A model generated the notes under the pieces. It was not told the origin of the DNA. It was given only the letters and a program-made list of their open reading frames with translations, and searched no databases. A stretch of 64,000 bases of DNA, from NCBI RefSeq assembly GCF_006717045.1, contig NZ_VFPH01000001.1, positions 2,108,001 to 2,172,000 on the forward strand, written 5' to 3'. Both the position numbers and the translations under genes were made by a program. This stretch comes from Pseudonocardia cypriaca. GTDB taxonomy: Bacteria > Actinomycetota > Actinomycetes > Mycobacteriales > Pseudonocardiaceae. Shown here in pieces: positions 34,742 through 42,574 of the stretch (the stretch's first letter is position 1; every line of letters starts with the position of its first letter).

Positions 34742-35100
34742 CCAGGGTCGCCGACTCGGCCCTCGATCCCGGGATCGCGGCCCGGCTCAAGCGCACCCCG
34801 GACGGGCTGGTCTGCGCGGTGGTGCAGGAGCGCGGCACCGGTGACGTGCTGATGGTCGCGTGGATGGACGACGAGGCGCTGCACCGCACGCTCACCACGG
34901 GCCGCGCGACGTACTGGTCGCGCTCCCGGGAGGAGTACTGGGTGAAGGGCGAGACCTCCGGGCACGTCCAGCACGTGCACGAGGTGCGCCTCGACTGCGA
35001 CGGCGACGCCGTCCTCGTCATGGTCGAGCAGACCGGGCCCGCGTGCCACACGGGCACCCACACCTGCTTCGAGGCCGACGTCCTAATGTCGGATATGTGA
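34738..35100 (+). CDS. hisI: Phosphoribosyl-AMP cyclohydrolase
   Basis: Opens the adenine ring of PR-AMP. 120 residues, stand-alone (no HisE domain). Motifs: VAWMDDEALHRTLTTGRATYWSRSR, the metal/catalytic cysteine set DCDGDAVLVMVEQTGPACHTG and a final C in HTCFEAD. ATG overlaps hisF by four bases. Confidence 0.96.
   Translation: MTRVADSALDPGIAARLKRTPDGLVCAVVQERGTGDVLMVAWMDDEALHRTLTTGRATYWSRSREEYWVKGETSGHVQHVHEVRLDCDGDAVLVMVEQTGPACHTGTHTCFEADVLMSDM
35084..35089 (+). promoter_or_regulatory. Putative internal -10 element before the editing-protein gene
   Basis: TAATGT inside the last codons of hisI, seven bases before the GTG at 35097; gives the editing protein a possible leaderless transcript of its own. 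Confidence 0.4.
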
Positions 35101-35825
35101 CAGAGGAGCTCTTCGCCACCGACGCCTACCTCCGCTCCTTCGAGGCCGCGATCACCGAGGTCGACCGGGACGGCGGGCGCGTGGCGCTCGCGCGCACCGC
35201 GTTCTACCCGGGCGGCGGCGGCCAGCCGCACGATCTCGGGACGCTCGACTGGGGTGGCGGGCCGGTCACCGTCACGAAGGTGAAGCGGGAGGCGGGCCGC
35301 ATCTGGCACTGGGTGGACTCACCCGAGCTGCCGGGGGCAGGCACCGGGCTCGCCGGTGAGATCGACTGGTCGCGCCGGCACCTGCTGATGCGCACCCACA
35401 CCGCGCTGCACGTGCTGTGCGGGGTGGTGTGGTCGGAGTTCGCGATCCCGGTCACCGGCGGCAACATGGAGCCCGGGTCGGGGCGGCTGGACTTCCCCCT
35501 CGAGTCGATCTCCGCCGAGCTGGGCAAGCGCCTCGAGACGCGGATCAACGAGGAGCTGGCGGCGGCGAGATCGGTGGTGGTCGAGTTCCTCGGTCGCGAC
35601 GCCGCCGACGCCGACCCGGCGCTGATCCGCACCGCGGCCAACCTCATCCCGCGTGAGATCGACCCGCTGCGCGTGATCGACATCGTCGGGCTGGACAAGC
35701 AGGCCGACGGCGGTACCCACGTCGCGAGCACCGCCGAGGTGGGCGCGGTGAAGGTGACCGGCACCGAGTCGAAGGGCAAGGGCAACAAGCGGGTGCGCAT
35801 CCAGGTGGTCGACGCGGCCGGATGA
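35097..35825 (+). CDS. Alanyl-tRNA editing protein (AlaX-type)
   Basis: Trans-editing hydrolase that removes wrongly attached serine or glycine from tRNA-Ala. It has 242 residues: the AlaRS second-additional-domain fold with FYPGGGGQPHDLG, zinc-ligand motif HTALH (about 99-103) and ADGGTHVASTAEVG (about 202-215; the cysteine of the classic CGGTHV is replaced by D, a common bacterial variant). GTG at 35097 overlaps the hisI stop by four bases, coupling it to the his operon although the function is unrelated. Confidence 0.88.
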   Translation: MTEELFATDAYLRSFEAAITEVDRDGGRVALARTAFYPGGGGQPHDLGTLDWGGGPVTVTKVKREAGRIWHWVDSPELPGAGTGLAGEIDWSRRHLLMRTHTALHVLCGVVWSEFAIPVTGGNMEPGSGRLDFPLESISAELGKRLETRINEELAAARSVVVEFLGRDAADADPALIRTAANLIPREIDPLRVIDIVGLDKQADGGTHVASTAEVGAVKVTGTESKGKGNKRVRIQVVDAAG

Positions 35826-35837
35826 CCGCGATCCCCT

Positions 35838-36755
35838 TCACGCACTCCGGCTCTCCCCGGCGCCGACGAGGGCGAGCATCCCGGCCACCGCGAGGGCGAA
35901 CCCGCCGAGCAGGCCGGTGAGCTGGGCCCCGCCTGCGGCGGCGTCCGAGCCGCCGCCGAGCGCCGTGGTCGTCATCCCGACCGTCACCGTGTAGAGGCCC
36001 CACGCGAACATCGCGGCGCTGCCCGTCCAGGCCGCCGCGACCGCCGCCCAGCGGGATACCGGGCGGGTGCGCACCAGCGCGGCCACCCCGGCGGCACCGG
36101 CGATCGCGAGCGCGGCGTTCACGGCCTCGACGCCGAGGGCCACCGCCGACCCGGCGGTGAGCCCGACCACCAGGTGCAGGAGCGCGCTCGCCCCGGCCAT
36201 GACGCAGCCACCGGCGGTCACGACCCGCAGGAACGGCACCAGGCCCGGCGCGGGTGGCTCCACCGCGGTGACGAGCCCGGACCACCGGCGGGCGGCGTGC
36301 GCCCCGAACGCGACGCACAGGAACACGCCCTGCCAGGCGAACCCGCCGTAGACGAGCGGCTGCAGCCACGGCTCGAAGGCGACGGAGCGCGCGCCGCCGG
36401 TGAGCGTCTCCACCGTGATGGCCGGCATGATCGAGATGGCCATCGGGACGAGGAAGCCGGTGCCCACCCACATCGGCAGCAGCACCAGCCACACGGGGAG
36501 CCGGTCGCCCCACCGGTGCGTCAGTGCGAGTGCGAGCACGATCACGACGAGGTCCATCGCGAACGTGACGGCGTTGCCGACCACGATCGCAGGCTCGGCG
36601 AGGAGGGCCGGGTCGGTCATCCCGGCCGTGCCCCCGCTGAGCCAGGTGAGCTTCAGCGTCAGGTACGGCAGGGTGCCCGCGGCGGCGAGCCAGCCGAGGA
36701 CCCGCACGCCTGCTGGCGTCGACGCCCGCGGCGGGGCGGTGGTCGAGGAAGTCAT
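35838..36755 (-). CDS. Multi-pass membrane protein of unknown function
   Basis: 305 residues with about eight hydrophobic helices (for example about 18-40, 60-80, 88-110, 135-155, 175-200, 210-232, 245-265, 280-300). I recognise no family. It is divergent from the two-component genes 36863-38745, with 107 bases between starts, so it could be their target. The ATG at 36755 was chosen; a GTG nine bases further upstream is possible. Confidence 0.75.
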   Translation of the reverse strand: MTSSTTAPPRASTPAGVRVLGWLAAAGTLPYLTLKLTWLSGGTAGMTDPALLAEPAIVVGNAVTFAMDLVVIVLALALTHRWGDRLPVWLVLLPMWVGTGFLVPMAISIMPAITVETLTGGARSVAFEPWLQPLVYGGFAWQGVFLCVAFGAHAARRWSGLVTAVEPPAPGLVPFLRVVTAGGCVMAGASALLHLVVGLTAGSAVALGVEAVNAALAIAGAAGVAALVRTRPVSRWAAVAAAWTGSAAMFAWGLYTVTVGMTTTALGGGSDAAAGGAQLTGLLGGFALAVAGMLALVGAGESRSA

Positions 36756-36862
36756 GCCGACCACGATGTCGACGCCCGCGGCCCTCCGAATCCCGCGTCT
36801 GGACGAGATCGCTCCCCCTCGCGGGGGAGGGGCGCCGGCGGCCCCTCTGCGACGATCGTCCG

Positions 36863-38092
36863 GTGTTCCGGCGTCTCATCGCCCCGCTCACCGACGGGCT
36901 GACCTACCGCCGGTACGTGCACCTGCTCCTGGGTGCGGTGATCCTGCTGCCGTACGTGGCGCTCGTCGCGCTGATCGTCGCGACGGTGACGAACGGCGGC
37001 CTCGACGTGCTCGGGGCGGTCCTGATCGTGGTGCCGGCCGTTGGCATCGCCGTCGGGGTCACCCTCGTCCCGGGCGTGCGCGCCCTGGCGATCACCGCGG
37101 CCCGCACGCTCCTCGGCGCCGACGTCCCCGAGCCGGACGCAGCCACCGTCGACTCGTGGCCGGGCCGCCGCCGCGCCGCCGTGTGGCTGCTGCTCAACGC
37201 CGCGGCGGGCGGGCTGGCCGCGCTGGTCACGCTCGTCGTCGTCCCCACGACGATCGGCTTCCTCGTCGCACCGTGGACGGTCCTCGAACCGTTCCCGACG
37301 GGCGGGGGCGCGTGGTGGCTGCCACCGGTGGGCGCGTTGCTGCCGGTCCTGCTGCTGCACGCCGCGTCGACCGGAGGTGCCGCACTGGCGCGGCTCGCGC
37401 CACGGGTGCTCGGGCCGACCCGCACCGAGCGGATGGCGGCCGAGCTCGCCGCGGCGCACGCCGCGGAGCGTGCGCTGGCCGAGCGCAACCGCCTCGCCCG
37501 GGAGCTGCACGACTCGGTCGGACATGCCCTCACGATCACCACCCTGCAGGCGGGTGCCGCCGCCAGGGTGCTGGACACCGACCCGGCGTTCGTCGCCTCG
37601 GCGCTCGATGCCATCGCCGAGGCGGGCCGCGCGGCGCTCGCCGACCTCGACCACGTGCTCGGCCTGTTGCGCGACGAGGGCGGTGGGGACCGGGCGCCCC
37701 AGCCGGACCTCGGTGATCTCGACGCGCTGGTGGACGGCGCCCGGTCGGCCGGGGTGCCGGTCGAGCTGTGCCGCGAAGGCCTGACCGGGGTCGTTCCGCG
37801 CGCGGTGTCGCAGGAGGCCTACCGGATCGTGCAGGAGGGGCTGACCAACGCCCTGCGTCACGCCGGGCCGGTGCCGGTCGACGTCCGCGTCACGGTCACG
37901 GCGGACGCGGTGGAGCTGGAGCTCACCAACCCGCTGGTCGCAGGCGCGGCCCGGCACGGCGGCGGCCGCGGGATCGCGGGGATGCGCGAGCGGGTGAGCG
38001 TGCTGCGTGGTGAGCTCTCCGCAGGCCCCGACGGCGGGCGCTGGCGCGTCGCCGCCCGACTCCCGGTGGGACCCGAGAAGATTCCGCAATGA
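36863..38092 (+). CDS. Sensor histidine kinase, NarL/DesK class
   Basis: 409 residues. Four to five N-terminal hydrophobic segments (to about 170), a HisKA_3 dimerisation box with the phospho-accepting H216 in RLARELHDSVGHALT, and a HATPase domain with NALRHAG and GGGRGIAGMRERV. The short extracellular loops suggest it senses a membrane signal. The stop overlaps the response regulator ATG by four bases. Start is GTG; a GACGAT hexamer six bases upstream is a weak promoter candidate. Confidence 0.92.
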   Translation: MFRRLIAPLTDGLTYRRYVHLLLGAVILLPYVALVALIVATVTNGGLDVLGAVLIVVPAVGIAVGVTLVPGVRALAITAARTLLGADVPEPDAATVDSWPGRRRAAVWLLLNAAAGGLAALVTLVVVPTTIGFLVAPWTVLEPFPTGGGAWWLPPVGALLPVLLLHAASTGGAALARLAPRVLGPTRTERMAAELAAAHAAERALAERNRLARELHDSVGHALTITTLQAGAAARVLDTDPAFVASALDAIAEAGRAALADLDHVLGLLRDEGGGDRAPQPDLGDLDALVDGARSAGVPVELCREGLTGVVPRAVSQEAYRIVQEGLTNALRHAGPVPVDVRVTVTADAVELELTNPLVAGAARHGGGRGIAGMRERVSVLRGELSAGPDGGRWRVAARLPVGPEKIPQ

Positions 38093-38745
38093 TCCGCGTG
38101 CTGCTGGTCGACGACGAGGAACTGGTGCGGGCCGGGCTCAGGGCGATCCTCGACGCCGAGCGGGACATCGAGGTGCTCGGCGAGGGGTCCGACGGCGCGG
38201 ACGTCCCGGGGCTCGTGCGCAGGCTCGAGCCGGACGTCGTCCTGATGGACGTGCGGATGCCCCGGGTCGACGGGATCACGGCCACGCGGCACCTCGTGTC
38301 GTCGTGGGGACCGGACGGCCCCCGGGTGCTGATGCTCACGACGTTCGGCAACGACGGCTACGTCTACGACGCGTTGCAGGCGGGCGCCACCGGGTTCCTG
38401 CTGAAGCGGGCGCGGCCCGCGGAGATCGTGCAGGCGGTGCGGACGGTGGCCGAAGGGGAGTCGCTGCTGTTCCCGGCGGCGGTGCGCGACCTCGTCGCCA
38501 CCCGGGGCCGGTGCGGCGGCGACGCGCTGCGCGGCGCCGGGCTCACCGAGCGGGAGGGCGAGGTGTTGCGGCTCATGGCGCGCGGCCTGTCCAACGCCGA
38601 GATCGCCCGGGAGCTGCTGGTCGGTGTCGAGACGGTGAAGACGCACGTCGGCAACGTGCTCGCGAAGGTCGGTGCCCGCGACCGGACCCAGGCGGTCGTG
38701 GCGGCGTACGAGTCCGGCTTCATCGACCCCCGGCGCCCCGTCTGA
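38089..38745 (+). CDS. Response regulator, NarL/LuxR class
   Basis: 218 residues: receiver domain (1 to about 120) with acidic pair DDE at 8-10, phospho-acceptor D54 in VLMDVRMP and the conserved lysine in LLKRARP, then a LuxR-type HTH (about 150-210, LTEREGEVLRLMARGLSNAEIARELLVGVETVKTHVGNVLAKV). Partner of the kinase encoded directly upstream. Likely target: the divergent membrane protein gene (inference). Confidence 0.94.
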   Translation: MIRVLLVDDEELVRAGLRAILDAERDIEVLGEGSDGADVPGLVRRLEPDVVLMDVRMPRVDGITATRHLVSSWGPDGPRVLMLTTFGNDGYVYDALQAGATGFLLKRARPAEIVQAVRTVAEGESLLFPAAVRDLVATRGRCGGDALRGAGLTEREGEVLRLMARGLSNAEIARELLVGVETVKTHVGNVLAKVGARDRTQAVVAAYESGFIDPRRPV

Positions 38746-38771
38746 GGGCACCCTTCCCCCGCCCGCGGTGA

Positions 38772-38790
38772 TCAGGTTAGCCTCACCTCA
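38772..38790. promoter_or_regulatory. IdeR/DtxR-type iron box over a leaderless promoter
   Basis: A 19-base sequence, AGGTTAGCCTCACCT at its centre, that matches 15 of 19 positions of the known consensus iron box. It covers a TAGCCT -10 hexamer (38778-38783) and reaches the first base of the ATG at 38790. Iron-loaded IdeR bound here would block RNA polymerase outright. Confidence 0.72.
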
Positions 38791-39632
38791 TGAGTGCGTT
38801 GGCGGCCACGGTCGATCGGTTGCGCGGGTTGCGGCCGGAGTACCCGGACGCCTATGCGCCGCGCATCGGCGTGCCGGCCGAGGCGGGCTGGACGTCGCTC
38901 GCGGAGGCCGTGCCGCACGTCGTCGGGTGGTGCGCGCAGGCGCGGGAACAGGACAACCCGGCGGGGCTGGCATCCGTAGCGGCCACCACGGTGGGCGGTG
39001 CGATCGTGCACGCCGTGCTGGGCCGGGTGACGGCCGCGCTGGTGCTCGAGCACCGCGCCTGGGACGTGCGGGCCGGGCACCTGTCCGTGCACGCCGACGC
39101 CGGGCTGCTCGCCGTGCGCGACGCGACGCTCCTCGTGCTGCCCGGCGACCCGGCGGCGGGCCAGCCGGACGCCGAGGTGCTGCCCGACCTGACCGCCTTG
39201 CTCCACCGCGTGGCCGCCGACGCCGTGGCCACCCTGCGTCCGCTGCTCGACGCCGTGCGCGCCGCCACCCGCTACGGCCTCGTGCCGCTGTGGAACAGCG
39301 CTGCCGACGCCGTGCGGAGCGCCGCGCACTACGCGCCGCTCTACGCGGGGGCCGACCGGGAGGGGGCGGAACGTGTCGGAGCCGCCCTCGTCGAGGCGCT
39401 CACCGCCCAGGGGGCGCGGCTGCGGGACCGCGGCGGTCGGGAACGCCTCGAGTGGGGCACCGAGACCTACACGGTGCCGGTGCGGGCGGCCTGCTGCCTG
39501 TACTACAAGACGGAGCCTGCGGTGGAACGGCCCTCCGACGCGTACTGCATGACCTGCCCGTTCCTGTGTTCGCCGGATCGCAAGGAGCGCTTCGGGGCCT
39601 TCGTCGACGGGCTCACGGCAGCGGCCCGGTGA
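38790..39632 (+). CDS. FhuF-like ferric-siderophore reductase ((2Fe-2S) protein)
   Basis: 280 residues; the diagnostic part is the C-terminal cysteine cluster C235-C236, C253, C256 and C260, matching the CC...CxxC iron-sulfur motif of FhuF-type reductases that release iron from siderophores in the cytoplasm. The middle resembles the FhuF/IucA-related fold only loosely. An iron box over its promoter supports a role in iron supply. The transcript is probably leaderless. The 3' end overlaps the convergent TetR gene by 20 bases. Confidence 0.85.
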   Translation: MSALAATVDRLRGLRPEYPDAYAPRIGVPAEAGWTSLAEAVPHVVGWCAQAREQDNPAGLASVAATTVGGAIVHAVLGRVTAALVLEHRAWDVRAGHLSVHADAGLLAVRDATLLVLPGDPAAGQPDAEVLPDLTALLHRVAADAVATLRPLLDAVRAATRYGLVPLWNSAADAVRSAAHYAPLYAGADREGAERVGAALVEALTAQGARLRDRGGRERLEWGTETYTVPVRAACCLYYKTEPAVERPSDAYCMTCPFLCSPDRKERFGAFVDGLTAAAR

Positions 39633-40239
39633 GGTAGCGCTGCAGGTTCGGCGCCACCGCGGCGATGATCGTCTCGTGGTCGGCCGACGCGAGCGGCTCC
39701 ACCTTCAGCACGTAGCGGACGAACGCGAGCCCGAACATCTGCGTGCCGCACAGGGTGGCGCGCAGCTCGGGCCGGTCGGGGGCGACGGCAGCCAGCACCT
39801 TGACCACCAGCACGCGGGTGATGAACTCGCGGAGCAGGCCGGCGGCCGCGTCGTGGCTGGCGATGCTCTGGATCAGGGTGGAGAGCTGGGCGGCGCCGGT
39901 CGCGTCCCAGGTCTGCAGGAACCTGCTGAGGATCCTCTCGGCGAGGTGCTCCGGGTCTCCCGGCAGCACCTCGTTGAGGGCAGTAGCCGGGTCGACCGGC
40001 AGGTCCAGGGCCGCGACGAACAGCGGCTCCTTGCCGCCGAACCAGTGGTTGACCATCGCCGGGTCCACGCCCGCGCGTTCGGCGATCGCCCGCACCGTGG
40101 CGCCGTCGTAGCCGCGCTCGGCGAACACGGCGCGCGCGGCGTCGAGCAGCGCGGCGCGCGTGTCGCCGCCACCGGGGCGGCGTCCGCGCCTGCGGGGCGC
40201 GCTGGTCTCGTCGGGTGCGGCCCCGGCCCAATCCTTCAC
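39613..40239 (-). CDS. TetR-family transcriptional regulator
   Basis: 208 residues. HTH at about 18-65 (RAALLDAARAVFAERGYDGATVRAIAERAGVDPAMVNHWFGGKEPLF), then a C-terminal ligand domain (TetR_C class, LAERILSRFLQTWD). The GTG at 40239 gives a normal TetR N-terminus. A palindrome lies ten bases before its start, the probable autoregulatory operator. Its ligand and targets are unknown; neighbours are the iron-sulfur protein (convergent) and trpE (divergent). Confidence 0.87.
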   Translation of the reverse strand: MKDWAGAAPDETSAPRRRGRRPGGGDTRAALLDAARAVFAERGYDGATVRAIAERAGVDPAMVNHWFGGKEPLFVAALDLPVDPATALNEVLPGDPEHLAERILSRFLQTWDATGAAQLSTLIQSIASHDAAAGLLREFITRVLVVKVLAAVAPDRPELRATLCGTQMFGLAFVRYVLKVEPLASADHETIIAAVAPNLQRYLTGPLP

Positions 40240-40248
40240 AGCCCCATT

Positions 40249-40269
40249 TTCTCGTTCCCGAACTGAGAA
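40249..40269. promoter_or_regulatory. Palindromic operator of the TetR gene before trpE
   Basis: Inverted repeat read on the plus strand as TTCTCGTTC (40249-40257), CC, then GAACTGAGAA (40260-40269), with one extra T in the right arm. It lies ten bases upstream of the TetR start and 50 bases before the trpE promoter element, so it more likely serves tetR than trpE. Confidence 0.5.
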
Positions 40270-40318
40270 TCTCCTGCAGGTTCCACGACGCCGACGGGAA
40301 CACGCTGGTCGTGGTCGA

Positions 40319-40324
40319 GATAAT
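40319..40324 (+). promoter_or_regulatory. Putative -10 element of the trp operon
   Basis: GATAAT, six bases, then the trpE ATG at 40331. A transcript starting at the ATG has no leader, so peptide-type attenuation is excluded if this is the main promoter. No clear -35 box. Confidence 0.5.
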
Positions 40325-40330
40325 GGACCC

Positions 40331-41953
40331 ATGACCGCTTTCGCACCGCACGGTGCCCTTGGAGCGGTCACCCCCAGCCGCGAGGAGTTCCGCGCGCTGG
40401 CCGTCGGGCACCGGGTGATCCCGGTGACCCGGCGGCTGCTCGCCGACGACGAGACCCCGCTCGGGGTCTACCGCAAGCTGGCCGGTGACCGGCCCGGCAC
40501 GTTCCTGTTCGAGTCGGCGGAGAACGGGCGGTCGTGGTCGCGGTGGTCGTTCGTGGGCGCCCGCAGCCGGGCCACGCTCACCGCGGTCGACGGCGAGCTG
40601 GTGTGGACCGGCGAGGTCCCGGTCGGCCTGCCCACCTCGGGCAACCCGATCGCCGCGCTGCGCACGGTGGTCGAGGAGCTCCGCAGCGAGCGGCTGCCCG
40701 GGTTGCCCCCGCTCACGGGGGGGATGGTCGGGTACCTCGGCTACGACGTGGTCCGGCGGCTGGAGCGGCTGCCCGAGCTGGCGGTGGACGACCTGCGCAT
40801 CCCCGAGCTGGTGATGCTGCTGGCCACCGACCTGGCCGCGGTCGACCACCACGAGGGCACGGTCACCCTGATCGCCAACGCGATCAACTGGGACGCCACC
40901 GACGAGCGGGTGGACGAGGCGTACGACGACGCCGTGGCGCGCCTCGACCGGATGACCGCCGACCTGGCCGCGCCCGCCCCGTCCACGGTGGCGGTGTTCC
41001 AGGCCGTGGAACCGCGGTTCACCCGCCGCCGCACGGCCCCAGAGCACCACGCGGCGGTTGAGGAGGCCAAGGAGCAGATCCGCGCGGGCGAGGCGTTCCA
41101 GGTGGTGCTGTCGCAGCGGTTCGAGGCCGAGTGCCGGGCCGACCCGCTCGACGTCTACCGCGTGCTGCGGGCCACCAACCCCAGCCCGTACATGTACCTG
41201 CTGCGGCTGGAGTCGGCAGGCGGCGAACGCTTCGAGATCGTGGGATCCAGCCCGGAAGCCCTGGTCACCGTGCGGGACGGCACGGCGACGACCCACCCGA
41301 TCGCCGGTACCCGCTGGCGCGGTGCCGACGAGGAGGAGGACATCCTCCTGGAGAAGGAGCTGCGCAGCGACGAGAAGGAGCGCGCCGAGCACGTCATGCT
41401 CGTCGACCTCGGGCGCAACGACCTCGGCCGGGTCTGCGAGCCCGGCACGGTGAAGGTGCACAGCTTCTTCTCGGTGGAGCGCTACAGCCACGTCATGCAC
41501 CTGGTGTCGACGGTCACCGGCCGGCTGCGCGCCGACCGCAACGCGTTCGACGCGGTCACGGCCTGCTTCCCGGCCGGCACGCTCTCGGGGGCGCCGAAGC
41601 CGCGGGCGATGGAGATCATCGAGGAGCTGGAGCCGACGCGGCGCGGGCTCTACGGCGGGATCGTGGGCTACCTCGACTTCGCGGGCGATGCCGACACGGC
41701 GATCGCGATCCGCACCGCACTGGTGCGCGACGGGGTGGCCTACGTGCAGGCGGGCGGCGGCATCGTGGCCGACTCCGACCCGGCCGCCGAGGACGCGGAG
41801 AGCCTGAACAAGGCGCGTGCGGTGCTGTCGGCTGTGGCGACCGCGGCGACGCTGACGAAGCCGGGGAGCGAGGTGCCCGCGGAGGCAGGCCCTCCGCCGG
41901 AGCCGGTCGCTGCGCACGGGTCGGGTTCGGCGCCGTCCACCACCCCGCGGTGA
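40331..41953 (+). CDS. trpE: Anthranilate synthase component I
   Basis: First enzyme of tryptophan synthesis, forming anthranilate from chorismate. 540 residues. The feedback site LLESAENGRSW appears as LFESAENGRSWSRWS (about 58-72); catalytic domain motifs include FQVVLSQRFE, NPSPYMYLL, PIAGTRWRG, LVDLGRNDLGRV and FPAGTLSGAPKPRAMEII. The C-terminal 40 residues are proline-rich and poorly conserved. The ATG at 40331 fits the usual N-terminus. trpD and trpG are not in the window. Confidence 0.96.
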   Translation: MTAFAPHGALGAVTPSREEFRALAVGHRVIPVTRRLLADDETPLGVYRKLAGDRPGTFLFESAENGRSWSRWSFVGARSRATLTAVDGELVWTGEVPVGLPTSGNPIAALRTVVEELRSERLPGLPPLTGGMVGYLGYDVVRRLERLPELAVDDLRIPELVMLLATDLAAVDHHEGTVTLIANAINWDATDERVDEAYDDAVARLDRMTADLAAPAPSTVAVFQAVEPRFTRRRTAPEHHAAVEEAKEQIRAGEAFQVVLSQRFEAECRADPLDVYRVLRATNPSPYMYLLRLESAGGERFEIVGSSPEALVTVRDGTATTHPIAGTRWRGADEEEDILLEKELRSDEKERAEHVMLVDLGRNDLGRVCEPGTVKVHSFFSVERYSHVMHLVSTVTGRLRADRNAFDAVTACFPAGTLSGAPKPRAMEIIEELEPTRRGLYGGIVGYLDFAGDADTAIAIRTALVRDGVAYVQAGGGIVADSDPAAEDAESLNKARAVLSAVATAATLTKPGSEVPAEAGPPPEPVAAHGSGSAPSTTPR

Positions 41954-42531
41954 CCGACCGCCCGAGTCCTCGGGCGCTGGGCACGGCGTGTGCCGGTCTG
42001 GTGCTGTCCGCGGTGCTGCTCTGGGCCGGCTCGGCCACGGTCTGGTACCGGGTGCTGCGGCCCGGGGCGGCGCCGGTGGAGCTGACCGGCGCCTCGGTGG
42101 CGCCGTGGCTGGGCGGCACGGCGCTGCTGGCGCTCGCCGGGGTGGCGGGCGTGGTGGCCACCGGCGGCGTGCTGCGCAGGCTGGTCGGTGCGCTGCTCGG
42201 GCTGACCGGGGCCGGGGTGCTGGTGCTCGGCGTGCGGGCGCTGCTCACCGACCCGAACGCGACCGACGCCACGGGTGCGCCGTTGCTGGCCGTCGCCGGG
42301 GCGCTCGTGCTGCTCGCCGTGGGGATCGCAGTGCTCGTGCGGGAGCGGCGGCTGCCTCGGCTCGGCGCGCGGTATGCGGCGCCGGGGGAGCGACGGGTGG
42401 AGCGTGACCCGGATCGGGCCGCGTGGGAGGAGCTCGACGAGGGGCGCGACCCCACGGTCGACCCCGCCGAGGCGCCGCCGGGCGACGCGGGGGACGATCC
42501 TGGCGACGGGCCGCGAAGTGCGCCTGGCTAG
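41950..42531 (+). CDS. Trp operon-associated membrane protein
   Basis: 193 residues with four hydrophobic segments (about 10-30, 47-70, 75-95, 105-128) and a charged tail. This matches the TIGR02234/PF09534 family found between trpE and trpC in actinobacteria; its function is not known. GTG at 41950 overlaps the trpE stop by four bases. Confidence 0.88.
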   Translation: MTDRPSPRALGTACAGLVLSAVLLWAGSATVWYRVLRPGAAPVELTGASVAPWLGGTALLALAGVAGVVATGGVLRRLVGALLGLTGAGVLVLGVRALLTDPNATDATGAPLLAVAGALVLLAVGIAVLVRERRLPRLGARYAAPGERRVERDPDRAAWEELDEGRDPTVDPAEAPPGDAGDDPGDGPRSAPG

Positions 42532-42534
42532 CAT
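42529..42534 (+). promoter_or_regulatory. Putative internal -10 element before trpC
   Basis: TAGCAT, whose TAG is the stop codon of the upstream membrane protein. Transcription would start near 42541, giving a short leader with the GAGAGGGGG ribosome site of trpC. Confidence 0.35.
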
Positions 42535-42574
42535 GATTCGCGCCCGGCCCTATCCGGAGAGGGGGACAGCTGCC

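Noticed and set aside
36850..36865. Leaderless promoter before the histidine kinase gene (GACGAT six bases before the GTG)
   Set aside because: The first base of the hexamer does not fit TANNNT and no -35 box supports it, so it is mentioned only as weak.
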